DNA of 64,000 nt from Lamellibrachia satsuma (Eukaryota; Annelida; Polychaeta; Sabellida; Siboglinidae). Below the pieces are notes generated by a model. The model did not search any database. It saw nothing but the letters and a program-made list of their open reading frames with translations, and was not told where the DNA came from. Shown in pieces: positions 11,656 to 24,062 of the stretch (its first letter is position 1; each line of letters opens with the position of its first letter). Made by a program: the position numbers and the translations under genes. The stretch spans positions 5,936,001-6,000,000 of the forward strand of contig BSQZ01000001.1 of assembly GCA_033239005.1 (NCBI GenBank), given 5' to 3'.

Positions 11656-13131
11656 AATATTTCAACTTATCATTAAAAGAGGGAGTTGTTCCTTTTGAAT
11701 GGAAAGAAGCAAACATCATACCATTATTTGAAAAGGGTTCAAGAAATATGTCAGAGAATTACAGGCCAGTGAGTTTAACGTCAGTGATTTGTAAATTATT
11801 AGAAAGGTTAATAAAAGACCACATGGTGGACTTCCTTAATTGCTAGGCATAAATTATTAAATTCATCTCAACATGGATTCCTTAAAGCGAGGTCATGCTT
11901 AACAAATATGTTGTTTGAAGAAATCACTCAGTGGATTGACGAGGAATCGGCAGTAGATATTATCTACTTAGATTTTCAGAAAGCTTTTGACAAAGTGCCA
12001 CATCATAGATTACTACTTATATTAAAAGCCCATAGTAACAAGGATGGCATAATTGACTGGATAGAACAGTGGCTGACCGACAGAAGACAGCGTGTTGTAG
12101 TAGATGGAGAAGTTTCAAACTGGAAATCAGTTTTGAGTGGGTACCACAAGGGTCAGTATTAGGACCTTTATTATTCTTAATATATATCAATGACTTGGAC
12201 AACAATATAACAAGTAACATACTAAAATTTGCAGATGACACAACAATTTTTAGAAAGGTTAACACTGATGGTGATAAACAACATTTACAAAACGATCTAG
12301 ACAGGTTAGTGAAATGGTCTGAAAAATGGCAGATGTTCAATTTTGGGAAATGTAAATGTCCACATACAGGACATGGGAACTTGGATGTAAACTATAAAAT
12401 GGGAGATACTGTTCTGGGTACTACTGTAAAAGAAAAGGACTTAGGAGTTACAATAAGTGCAGATATGAAAGTTTCAGAGCAGTGTGGTATAGCAGTTTCA
12501 AAGGGTAATCAAATTCTTGGGTTGATTAGGAGAAACATAACATACAAGGAAAAAAGTTGATTATACCTCTGTATAAAGCAATAGTTAGATCTCATTTAGA
12601 ATACTGTATACATGCGTGGAGACCATATCGTGAGAAGGATATAGATATGCTTGAATGCATACAGAGGAGAGCAACTAAAATTATTCCAGAACTGAGAGAC
12701 CTTAGTTATGAAGAACGCCTGAAAGAATGTGGTTTAACAACTCTAGAGACAAGGAGGTTAAGAGGAGATCAGATTGAAGTTTTTAACATATTGAATGGGT
12801 ATGAAAATATTGATAGAAATATGTTTTTCTCTCTCAAGAAAGATAGCAGAACTAGAGGACATGAGGTAAAATTAGTAAAGGATCAGTGTAGATTAGATAT
12901 CAAAAAGTACTCATTCTCACAGAGGACAGTAAATGAATGGAACAAATAATCTACGGATTGTGTAACTGCTAGCAGCGTGAATATGTTTAAAAAGTTGGAC
13001 ACATATCTCAGGAGGGCGGGTTACACATAGGCGAACACTGATGGACTCTCGATAAGCCAATGGCTTCCTTGTCCACTTGCCATCTGGGCCTTTGGCTTGG
13101 ATGGCAAATCTTGTTAAATCTTGTTAAATCT
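11655..13131 (+). mobile_element. CR1/L2-like LINE, 5'-truncated, with frameshifts
   Basis: The plus-strand RT begins abruptly at FNLSLKEGVVPFEWKEANII and includes NYRPVSLTSVICK, motif A (IYLDFQKAFDKVPHHR), motif B (PQGSVLGPLLFLIYIND), motif C (KFADDTTIF) and the C-terminal region (IVRSHLEYCIHAW, RRATKI). The frame breaks near 12140, where one G appears lost before the PQGSV segment, and again near 12550. The ORF end encodes LRRAGYT followed by stop at about 13028. The 3' tail ends in repeated TTGTTAAATC units at 13111-13131. This is the same family as 15714-16597. Confidence 0.85.
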
Positions 13132-13263
13132 ATTTCCTAGCATGTTGTGAAGAAAAAGGAAAAAAATCAACTGACATGCTATCTGCCCCAGCTACCTTAA
13201 TTGGGCAGTAATCTAACTGGGAATCTGTCTCAGGATTAGCCATAAAATCATAGTAGGCGAAGT

Positions 13264-14856
<1,593 letters not shown>

Positions 14857-15713
14857 TATACACAGTGGACTATACACACGAAAAATCCTGATTTATAAAA
14901 ATCAAACAAACAATTTATTTGATTTAAATAATTTTTAAAATTTAAGTCACACTTGATATCAATAATTTTTTATGTCAATACAGCACAACGCTCAGTTTCC
15001 CAGGAGTTATAATTTTATAAAAGTAAAACCAAACCCAATCCTGGATACGGCCAGACACTGTGTTATCCCTTAATCTCTTGGTCAAAATTTAATATGACTA
15101 CTAGCTATTATGCTGTAAAACAGAATGTAACCGAAATATAGGGCTGGGTTTGAGCCATCCACACACTGAGACACTGACATGGACAGAGGGATTCCGTCCA
15201 TTCATTCATTCCATGATCATCATGGGGGTAATACCAAATAATAAAGGTGGTCCTAAGTTTTCGTATAAAGGGTTCATGTACACAGTTAACATACATATTT
15301 ATTAATGTTACTTGAAAAAATAACTCAGAAATAATAACATTTAGAGATTTTAATATCAAATAGCAATCTAAATTTCTAACAAACTTTATACATAATATCA
15401 GTAATTCATACATTTTGCAGTCAGTACTTTGTAAATATTTAGATTGAGGGACTTTTGTCCATGTGGCTTTAGGCTAGAGGGGCTTTTGTCCTGGACTCCT
15501 GAGGACCTCAACAGCCAGAAGCCATATCTTGCTTACTCTGAGAGTACAGTAACAGTGTGACTTAAGTGACTGATTCTGGAAGGCAAAATATAAGCCATTC
15601 CAGAGTAAAAATTTAGTGGAAGTCCGTGGGGCCCTAGATTCACTGCCGGACCACCAATAGTTCCTAATTTAGGGGTCTGGACATCTCGAAGGCGCAACAC
15701 ATGTGCATTACTT
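14857..15713. other. AT-rich spacer between repeats
   Basis: No gene was recognised. The stretch at about 15448-15502 carries the motif ends GGGACTTTTGTCC and GGGGCTTTTGTCC, related to the inverted-repeat family at 13264-14856. Confidence 0.45.
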
Positions 15714-16597
15714 TTAACAAGATTTAACAAGATTTGCCATCCAAGCCAAAGGCCCAGATGGCAAGTGGACAAGGAAGCCATTGGCTTATCGAGAGTCCAT
15801 CAGTGTTCGCCTACGTGTAACCCGCCCTCCTGAGATATACTGACCCTTGTGGTACCCCACTCAAAACTGATTTCCAGTTTGAAACTTCTCCATCTACTAC
15901 AACACGCTGTCTTCTGTTGGTCAGCCATTGTTCTATCCAGTCAATTATGCCATCCTTGTTACCATGGGCTTTTAATATAAGTAGTAATCTTTGATGTGGC
16001 ACTTTGTCAAAAGCTTTCTGAAAATCTAAGTAGATAATATCTACTGCCGATTCCTCGTCAATCCACTTAGCGATTTCTTCAAAAAAAAAAAACATTTGTT
16101 AAGCATGACCTTGCTTTTAGGAAACCATGTTGAGATGAATTTAATAATTTATGCCTAACAAGGAAGGAAGTCCACCATATGGTCTTTAATTAACCTTTCT
16201 AATAATTTACAAATCATGCACTGACGTGAAACTCACTGGTCTGTAAATATCTTGGCTTATTTCTCAAACCCTTTTTAAATAATGGTATTATGTTTGCTTC
16301 TTTCCATTCAAAAGGAACAACTCCCTCTTTTAATGATAAGTTGAACACTCTTGCAAGTGGTATATTGATTTGTTCTACTGTTTCCATTAGTAGTTTTGGA
16401 GGAATTCCATCCACTCCCGGTGATTTATTATCTTTCATTGCCTTTATTTTCTTAGCAACCATTTCTGGAGTTACAATTAACTTTCCTAAATAGAAAGATT
16501 TAGCCTCCTGATATTTAGCATCTGGAACTGGTAATGAACTAATATTCTCTCTGGTAAACACTGAACTGAAGTAATCTTTTAGGTCTTCTGTCATTAA
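15714..16597 (-). mobile_element. CR1/L2-like LINE copy with large internal deletion
   Basis: The minus strand starts near 16597 with the segment just upstream of the RT (FSSVFTRENISSL, then KDNKSPGVDGIPPKLL). It runs through FNLSLKEGVVPFEWKEANII and motif A (IYLDFQKAFDKVPHQR) to motif B (SGVPQGSVY). There it jumps directly to LRRAGYT and stop, the C-terminus of the family's ORF. About 870 bp present in the 11655-13131 copy (motif C and thumb region) is missing. The 3' tail with TTTAACAAGA repeats sits at 15714-15740. The copy is inactive. Confidence 0.85.
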
Positions 16598-16976
16598 AAA
16601 CCCCTGTGATATTATATTACTTAATATTACTAATCCAACTAAGAGGCATTACCGGTAGTCAATATAGTCAAAAGTTTGCCATACTTTGTAAGGTAAACAA
16701 ACCCATTTGTGAACCACCATTGAAACTGACACGAGATCAGAGAAAGCTTAAGCTTGATTGGTCAACAGTTAATTCGGTCGTCCATTGCTGCTTGACAATA
16801 AGAAACACGTATCCGATGCAAATGCATTTTTATTGGCCGATTAGCGACCGAGCAACCAATCAGTAGCTGCGATATATTTTTAGCGGCTAGCCGAGCACGT
16901 TGGGATTTTCTGAATGCGCTATTTATTTTATTGTTTTATTGGGGAATAAATGGATAAGATGATTGAACAGTTGCAT

Positions 16977-17052
16977 GATTATATAGCGAAATGTCAAATA
17001 GCTAATACTCTTGAGCCAGAGTATTAGCCATTTGACATTTCGCTATATAATC
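16977..17052. repeat. Near-perfect 35-bp inverted repeat (hairpin)
   Basis: Arms 16977-17011 and 17018-17052 are complementary at 34 of 35 positions around a 6-base loop. The arms contain TAGCGAAATGTCAAAT. It lies exactly where the DIRS-like coding region has lost its reverse transcriptase. Confidence 0.9.
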
Positions 17053-17117
17053 AGGCAAATTCTAAGGACTATTTCTCCTCGGCAGGTCCTTCTTCATGGA
17101 CGAGAGTTTTTTGTCTG

Positions 17118-17864
17118 GTGACTTCCAGCTGTACACGGATGCAGCAGGTGGTATGTGGGTCAGAGTGGTTTTGTGGTGAGTGGCCAGTGGCATGGCGATC
17201 ATTCAATGTCGCGGTGTTGGAGCTGTATCCTATCATGGCAGCAGTGCATGTTTGGGGCGGGGCTTGGGCAAACAAGAGTGTTTTTTTCACGGACAATGAA
17301 GCCCTTGTACCTATGATTAATAACCAGACATCGTGTGAACCACACATCATGGCATTACTGCATCCACTTGTATTGGCATGCTTGCGTTTTAATATTAACT
17401 TTGCAGCATGTCACATACCTGGTCGAATTAACAAACTGGCTGATAAATTGTCGACAACTGGCACCCTGGGCGAAGGTCAACCCGGTGGAAGTATCTTACA
17501 GTGTGTCCCCGGCAGGCTTAGGGAATCTTTAAACAAGCTGCTGCAGGCCTCCTTAGCTCCATCATCAAGGGCCCATTATGAGCGCGCTTGGAAGAAATTG
17601 GTGAATTGTCATGTCTCGTTAGGCTTACCTACTTGTCTGCCTGTTTCGGTGCCAATGATGTTGCTTTTTATTGCACATTTGTATGCCAATGGCTCTTCTC
17701 CAGCATCCATTGTTTCCACTGTATCAGCTTATTTCCACAAAATCAATGGTTTCCATGACCCATCTAATCACTTATGGTATCTAAGTTGTTGGCAGGAGCT
17801 CGTAATCTGGGAACAGTCCCTGATGTCCACCTGTCTGTCACACTACCTGTACTCACCCGCTTAG
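17118..17864 (+). pseudogene. RNase H / tyrosine recombinase ORF fragment of the DIRS-like element
   Basis: A 248-codon open piece. Residues of about 20-110 are the C-terminal RNase H region (FFTDNEALVPMIN carries a catalytic Asp). Residues of about 135-220 match the N-terminal SAM-like part of a DIRS tyrosine recombinase (SSRAHYERAWKKLV, then SSPASIVSTVSAYF). Past about 17775 the homologous reading continues in another frame (LLAGARNLGTVPDVHLSVTL), showing a frameshift. The enzyme would join a circular DNA intermediate to the target in an active element. This copy cannot. Confidence 0.75.
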
Positions 17865-18420
17865 GGCATGCTTTACCCACAATGTTTGCATCTCGGTATA
17901 AGTGTCTTATGCTCTGAGCCATGATGGTACTTGCATTCAAAGCGTATTTGCAGATAGGGGAAATGGTGCCTCGATTATGTGGCATGATATGGACGATGGA
18001 CATGGACGATGTTTTGTTGTCCAGGGAGTTGATAAAAAAAATTTCCAGCGTTTTAAGCATAGCACGCGGCAAAGTCCCCAATCCCTCCAGGTGAGACGTG
18101 AGTGCATTCAGGGACTTTAATCCACCCTGCTTCTTTTTTTGCAAGATTTCCAGCTGGCCAGGGGTGATGTACAACCTTCTCTGTTTACATACCCAGATGG
18201 CTCCCCAATGCTACATAGTTAATATGATGTGTCGTTGAACTGACTACTTGGTTTCTGTGACTACCAAACTAGTGCTTTTAAGGGTCACAGCTTTCATATT
18301 GGGGCAGTACCTGCGGCTGCACTGAGGGGCGAATCAGGTGCGCAAATCAGAGCGGCAGGCAGGTGGAATTTGGATGCATTTAAGAAGTACATTAGAATTG
18401 CTTGAGTAGGAGTGATAACT

Positions 18421-20039
18421 GTTCTATGTAAATGTTTTTAACTTTTTCTTAAGGGTGGGGTGGTCACATGTGTTGGTGACCAGTGGCAAATTGGCCCCAC
18501 CTTTGTAGTTATTCCAGTTAGAGCTAGTGTATTTTTAAGCAGGTAGTTTTGTATTCATAGACTGCGTGATAGCATGTAGGGCATAGGCAATTTGGTTTAA
18601 GGGTGTTTTAGGTTAGTACGGTATGGTACTCAACAGCTATGATATTGGCGGCGCTCATGACATTGCTTCTTTTATTTGTTCTAGGAATACTGCTACTGCT
18701 TTATGTGTCGAAATGTGGGCTCTATAAACCTGACATCCAGGAGGCTCGCATCAGGCATAGTCAGCCTGGCATTGGGTCGCGGAGCCCACATTTCTTTGTT
18801 TTAAATTTCTTTAAAAGTGGGCTTACACTTAATCCCCACAATAAACGTCATTCATTTGGCCTTTTCATATCTCTATGTCTGTTTTGTTGATTGCATAAAT
18901 GTAGATATATTAGTACAGATTATGTATGCAAAATTCGAAAATGAGAGAGGGAAGGACAATGGGTATACCATGTGCACAACAATTGGGAAAAACTTTTTTT
19001 TTTTCCCGAAAATTATTTCAGTAGCCTGTGTGACGTCAAAATTGCAACCTTCTGTTGTGAGGGATACTTGCACTATATTTCAGAATAATTCAATGAATGG
19101 TTTTTATTGAAGCTGAAAATCAATGTTCTGCTGTTTTCTCCTAAATTTGGCAAAAAAAAATTATTTTTAGCACTTACCCCTTGTTCACATTATGCTAGGG
19201 CATTACAGAGACAATTTGCATGCATATGAGCAAAGCCACAAAAAATGGAACAGTTGTGTAAAAAATTTGGAGTGAATAATTTTCTTTCCTAAAATAATTT
19301 CTTTCCCATATAATGTTGTAGTATGGGGTTGAAAGTGTACCAAGGTGATAAGTAGAAGATAACTTACTGCCTGGTTTTTATTATATAGGATGACGAAATA
19401 GACCATTCACATTTTTGTGTCACGTCTGTCACACTTATAAATCTATGTGTCCTGCAAAGGTTTCCACAATATAATTCTTTTGTTTGTTTGTAGAGGTGTA
19501 TTATGATGGTAGTGATCTGACTAAAATAAAAATGTTACGTTTTTCATCGAAACTATCAAATGATAGTGCTGACAGTTCAAAACTTTGTCCCTTTTTGAAA
19601 ATCCAGTTGGAAAAGTTCCACCCAACATAATTTTTTTGACAGAGAAATAAATTAACTGTCTGTCACCTCACACCTAACTCAGGATACCTCTCATTGGGCA
19701 CTGATTTTCATAGATTCCATTCTACAGGACAAAAACCCCTGTGTGACAGATGCGACATTGATTGCGACAGACGCCTGATGCGTTACTGAAAACAGCAAAT
19801 AAAATTTATGCTATAATCACCGAGTGGAAGAACTTCATCTTCCATCCTCAGTGGGCCCAAAAACTCTGCCAATGTAGAATCTGTAATTTACTGCGTAGTA
19901 AGCTTCAATTTCAATATTCTCTGTGGGGGAAAGCTGAAAGATAGAAAGAAGGTTCACTGCTATTGTACAATGCTCTTGGGTATTTGTTAATTAAATGTCT
20001 TTATTCATTACATATTAATAATTTGCCAAAATTCTTACC
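18421..20039. other. Low-coding stretch
   Basis: No gene is supported. A short plus-strand frame at 18639 starts with a very hydrophobic segment, but I see no splice donor linking it to the receptor gene. TGTGACAGATGCGACAT occurs at about 19743 and again at about 21937, a direct repeat of unknown meaning bracketing the basic ORF relic. Confidence 0.4.
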
Positions 20040-20650
20040 TTGCTACTTGCATGTATAGCAGATAATTTTATAGACTGAAGTGCCTCGGTATCTGTTGCAT
20101 CTTTTCCAGTAGTTTTCTGCGGTAGTAATATCTGAGCTGCCTGCTGGTGACATTAAGTGCTTGGGGACCTTCCTTTTCTTCAGCTGCATCTTCTGACATT
20201 ATCCCATCATCTTCATCAACAACATTGTCTTCTGCCATGCTTTGCTTTACCATACTTTTTTCCTTCAATCTACGATTTTTTTTACCCGTTAATTGTTTTC
20301 TACTACACTGCATAGGTCGTCTTCTGCTTCTCATATTCTCTTCTTTCAGCAGGTGTCATCAGTTTCACTTGTTTCTTTGCTTTTCTTGATCTGACTGTCC
20401 TTCCCACCCTTTCAGTTATAACCCTTCTATGCTTTTGCTGCCTCAGTCTCTCAACTCTTCAATGTTTCCTCTTTTCCCTCTCCATCATAGTTAGCCGCTT
20501 AACATCCCGGTTCTTTCGGTGTTGTGTGGCATCCTTCTTTCAAATTTGCTCAAGTTTTTCTGAATTCTCTTTTAACTTCTCTCTCTGTTTCCTTTGGCGC
20601 TCTCTTGCTTTCAGCTTTTTTGTTTCTGCTGGATCAGGATGATCCATTTT
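20040..20650 (-). pseudogene. Decayed basic, coiled-coil ORF (mobile-element-type nuclear protein)
   Basis: On the minus strand from about 20648, MDHPDPAETKKLKARERQRK continues to REKLKENSEKLEQI and, after stops and frameshifts, to RDVKRLTMMEREK, LMTPAERREYE and an acidic segment (EDNVVDEDDGIMSEDAAEEK). A GTAAGA donor-like site lies at the downstream edge (about 20040). Strings of Arg/Lys/Glu with the RQRxxREKL pattern are common in uncharacterised, mobile-element-associated proteins of invertebrates and fish. The exact family is unknown and several stops break the frame. Confidence 0.4.
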
Positions 20651-23600
20651 GCTATAAAAATAAAGTAATTTCAGAACAATGTCCAACATGATCATTTTAC
20701 AACAACGATATTTACTTCCTAATTTCATTAGCTCAACCATAATATGTTGTCCTAATTTTTTATTTGTAAAACTCCTTATCTCCAGCCAATTCACTTAAGT
20801 TTTAAGCAAGTCAAAAAATTTAACAACACATTATCAGGTCTTCTCTTAGAAAACAAAAACATTGTATTGTTCGATAGCAAAGTTACATTATCTAAATGGA
20901 ACTGATGGCACTTCTCCTTTGAGCCAAATAAATAATAGGGGATAGTATCATGACACATCAAAAGCAGTCCAAAACGTGTTCATTTAGAACTTCTAATACA
21001 AAAACAAAACCAGATACATATATGTTATACACATAGTGTGGGCAGCAAAATCAGATGTAATTGTTTAGCTGGTTGAGGGAGCTAATATTCTGTTTATGCT
21101 TCTCCACACAAAAATGTCAGGCAAAATACCAGATTTCTTTCATTTGTATGAATTTACTTGATATTCAGATACAATACCTGTGACCTTTTGAACAATTTAC
21201 ACCCTTAGATCAAATCATTTCAATACACACACCTGAAAGGCATGAGTCAACATATGCAAAAAAATGGTGAACAGCTAAGCTTAAGATATGTAAGTATTTG
21301 GGGTTTGTCTTTTGTTTTACGTGGGTGATTAGCATAGTCTTTGGTGCTATCTGCTTGATAAAATAACATTAATGAAACAGCTGTACACTGCAGCCAACTA
21401 TGAGTAAATTGCCAGCCAATTTTTGGCAAAATGATGATGTTTGGGACAATACAATGGTAGAAATTTTCCCAACGTTAGCATCTGTTTGTGAATATCTAGT
21501 TAACAACATGTAATATCACATGACTCATGTAGTTTTAATTTGTTTTTAGTGTAATTTCAATGGTTTATAACAGTTTAGTTTACTCACAGGTGACATCATC
21601 GTGCTCATAAAGCATCTCATCTGCAACAATCCAATCTTACCATTTGAAAGTGTCCTGGCCTAGTACCTATTATTCTAAAATAGAATATTTTTCATACCAA
21701 AACATCTGGACATATGCCATTTATCATATAACTGCAAATAAAAATTAATTTAATACAGCAAATTGATCATTCTGGTACTTATGTTTTGAGGGACGAAATT
21801 GATAAATCCTTTGCTACTTCATAACACCAACTCACTGATTAATGATTTTGTTTCTATGAATTGCAAACGGTTCACGCTGTGTATAACATATTTTTTTCAT
21901 ATTTTTTCCTTCATACTTTTCTGGGAAAATAGGGTGTGACAGATGCGACATAAGGGGCCAGAATTTTTTCAAGTTTTCCACACAAAAAATCTGTATGACA
22001 ATGTTTGTTCAATTTCTTTTTTTGAAAATCAATTGAGGATGTGTTGCAAGGCAGAAAAAAATTAATGTTAATTTAGTCAATTACTGTTTTTTAAGATTGA
22101 TCATGATACAGCTAACGCCCAAAACAGCTACCACCTAAAAGTGGGATATTAATCTAAACAATTGAACAGCAAAGCTCATAAGTTTAAAAAAATTAAAGTG
22201 TTCCATTTTTCATGACTTCGCTCATGTGCTTAGTTGTTTTGTGCAAGTGCTCAAGTATAGCCACTTAAGTCATTGGTTAAAATTTAAGTAAATTCTGAGA
22301 TCAACTTTTTGACCATTGATTGATTTCACATGGAATGATCCAGATACGTATAATCTAGAATTATGTATATGCATTGCACAAGCATTGTACCTGCTTTTCA
22401 TATAAAAAATTATTGGAATTTTAGCTCCATGGCCACATAACATTTTCAGCTGCTTTGGAGATCAGTATCTCTTAAACTAATCAAGATAGAAACTTCAAAC
22501 TTCTCACATACCTATATATTTAGGTGTGTTATTGACCCAACTAAGATTCATTTGTGTTCTAACATGTTTTATTGTTGAAATATTGGTTTAAAATCACTCA
22601 TTGGCTCAATTTCGCACATGAAAACACTTCAAAAACTTCAGTGGCAGATTGTGGGAGAACTAATAGAAAGAAGTGAAAATATGTTATAATCTGTTACTAT
22701 CTACATATGATGTACAATAAACATGCCAAATCTCAGAGTTCTAGCTGAAATAATTTTGGAGTTATTGGTATTCTAAGTAGAACAAGAAATCTTCATGATT
22801 TCCAAAAATTGGCAACAATGACAGACTCTGCCAAATTTGAAATGGTCATAATTTGGAAACTATTCGAGCTACAGCCCTGTGGTTTGACATGTGTGGTTAT
22901 ATATATATATATATATATTATATATATTTGTAAGATTGTGATCGAGTTCAAAAATATGAATGCAACAAGATTTTCTTATTTTTGTTGATTTGAGATGGAA
23001 TGCCCCACATGTAACATCTTCCACGATTGGCCACATCCCAAATGCTCGAAAGTCGTTGGGAGGTGGTCCATTGGTTAACGCAGCAACACTGAGTTCGATG
23101 TTTCAACAGCGTTATTTGCAAGGGGTACTGTTGTACTCTGCAGTCCCCCTGGCGGCGAGGATGCTATGCTTCAAATGATACAATTTGCAATTAGTGTTGT
23201 TAAAAGTGCCTTAGAGGTGTTTTTCAGTTTGAATATAGTTGACACTTCAATTAATGCCAGTCGTGAATGGTTTATCACCTTCATCAGTCATGGCATGTTA
23301 TACATTGCAGAAACGCTCTGCATCTGGAGATTTAAATGCCCGCTAAACCTGTTGGCTGATATATCCATTGACAGGATGCAAGAAAAAAAAGTTAAAAATT
23401 GCTATAGCATGTTTGGAAGCCCAACTGTATAACAAGACAAGGGTTCTGGTAGAAAAAAAATCAAACTAAACCCCTACACTGATTAATCTTTACACAAAGC
23501 ATCAAGCACCTAAGTTTCAATTAAGCCACACTTTAAAAATACAATAATATCTAATAGTTCAGGCATCCTCTCTATTTGTGTTACAAATACAATTACTGTG

Positions 23601-23726
23601 CAGAAATAGCATTGTGACACCTGAAGTTGACATGCATTTGTGCATAGTCCTTGCAATTTGACTGTGTAGCTTATCACACACAAAATAACATGTGGGATAT
23701 CTGACCGGATGTGGGTGTGCTTTCAG
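20651..23726. other. AT-rich stretch upstream of the first recognised receptor exon
   Basis: I searched this stretch for an Ig exon or a signal-peptide exon ending in phase 1 and found none I could support. It holds an (AT)n run near 22901-22928 and short unassigned frames. The missing 5' exon(s) of the receptor may lie here, be unrecognisable, or lie outside the window. Confidence 0.4.
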
Positions 23727-24062
23727 TATACCCTGTGGATGCTGTGGTTTTGACACTGGAAGATCCACCATGGGAAGGAGAAGGAACCTTGATGAGATGC
23801 ACAGTAAATGCCTGCGTGGATTCATGTGTGATGCATTGGTTTAAAGATGTTTCCAATGTTAAGAAAAGCGTGTACCTGTTTGTTAGAAGCAAGGGTGTAA
23901 CTGCTATAGCACGGGCTGAGAACGATTTGGTGAACAGAGCTGTGGGACGACTGGTTGGGGATGTTCACCAACTCTACATCAACGAGACTGCTTTGACTGA
24001 TGAAGCGACGTACACTTGTGTACTCGGTTACGTCAACAGCTCAAAGCATCTAACAGTTTATG
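23727..24062 (+). CDS. Receptor exon A: Ig domain 1 (most N-terminal found)
   Basis: Acceptor TGTGCTTTCAG precedes 23727 and donor GTGAGT starts at 24063; phase 1 at both ends. It encodes about 112 residues with the Ig signature: Cys in LMRCTV (about residue 24), Trp in HWFKD (37) and Cys in TYTCVLG near residue 100. Two extra cysteines (NACVDSC) flank the B-C region and could form an additional disulfide. The long C'-D region (VRSKGVTAIARAEN) suggests a V-like fold. The ATG at 23711 lies in the intron and is not the start. The 13.95-kb intron after it separates it from exon B. Confidence 0.8.

Larger units (their letters stand above)
16730..18420 (+). mobile_element. DIRS-like (tyrosine recombinase) retroelement, internally deleted
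   Basis: A promoter-like stretch with ATTGG/CCAAT motifs (16757-16860) precedes a short ORF at 16951. An RNase H domain and a tyrosine recombinase follow, with frameshifts between them. RNase H motifs are QLYTDAAGG (about 17128), LELYPIMAAVHVWG and FFTDNEALVPMIN, followed by HIPGRINKLADKLS. Recombinase N-terminal segment is SSRAHYERAWKKLV, and its C-terminal catalytic region is AQIRAAGRWNLDAFKKYI at about 18340-18395. RNase H followed by a tyrosine recombinase is the DIRS/Ngaro arrangement. The reverse transcriptase is absent, so the copy is defective. Confidence 0.8.

Noticed and set aside
18639..18890. Hydrophobic N-terminal frame (MILAALMTLLLLFVLGILLL) as the signal peptide of the receptor
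   Set aside because: No phase 1 donor follows it, and it lies just behind the DIRS-like element and could be part of it. It cannot be linked to exon A from sequence.
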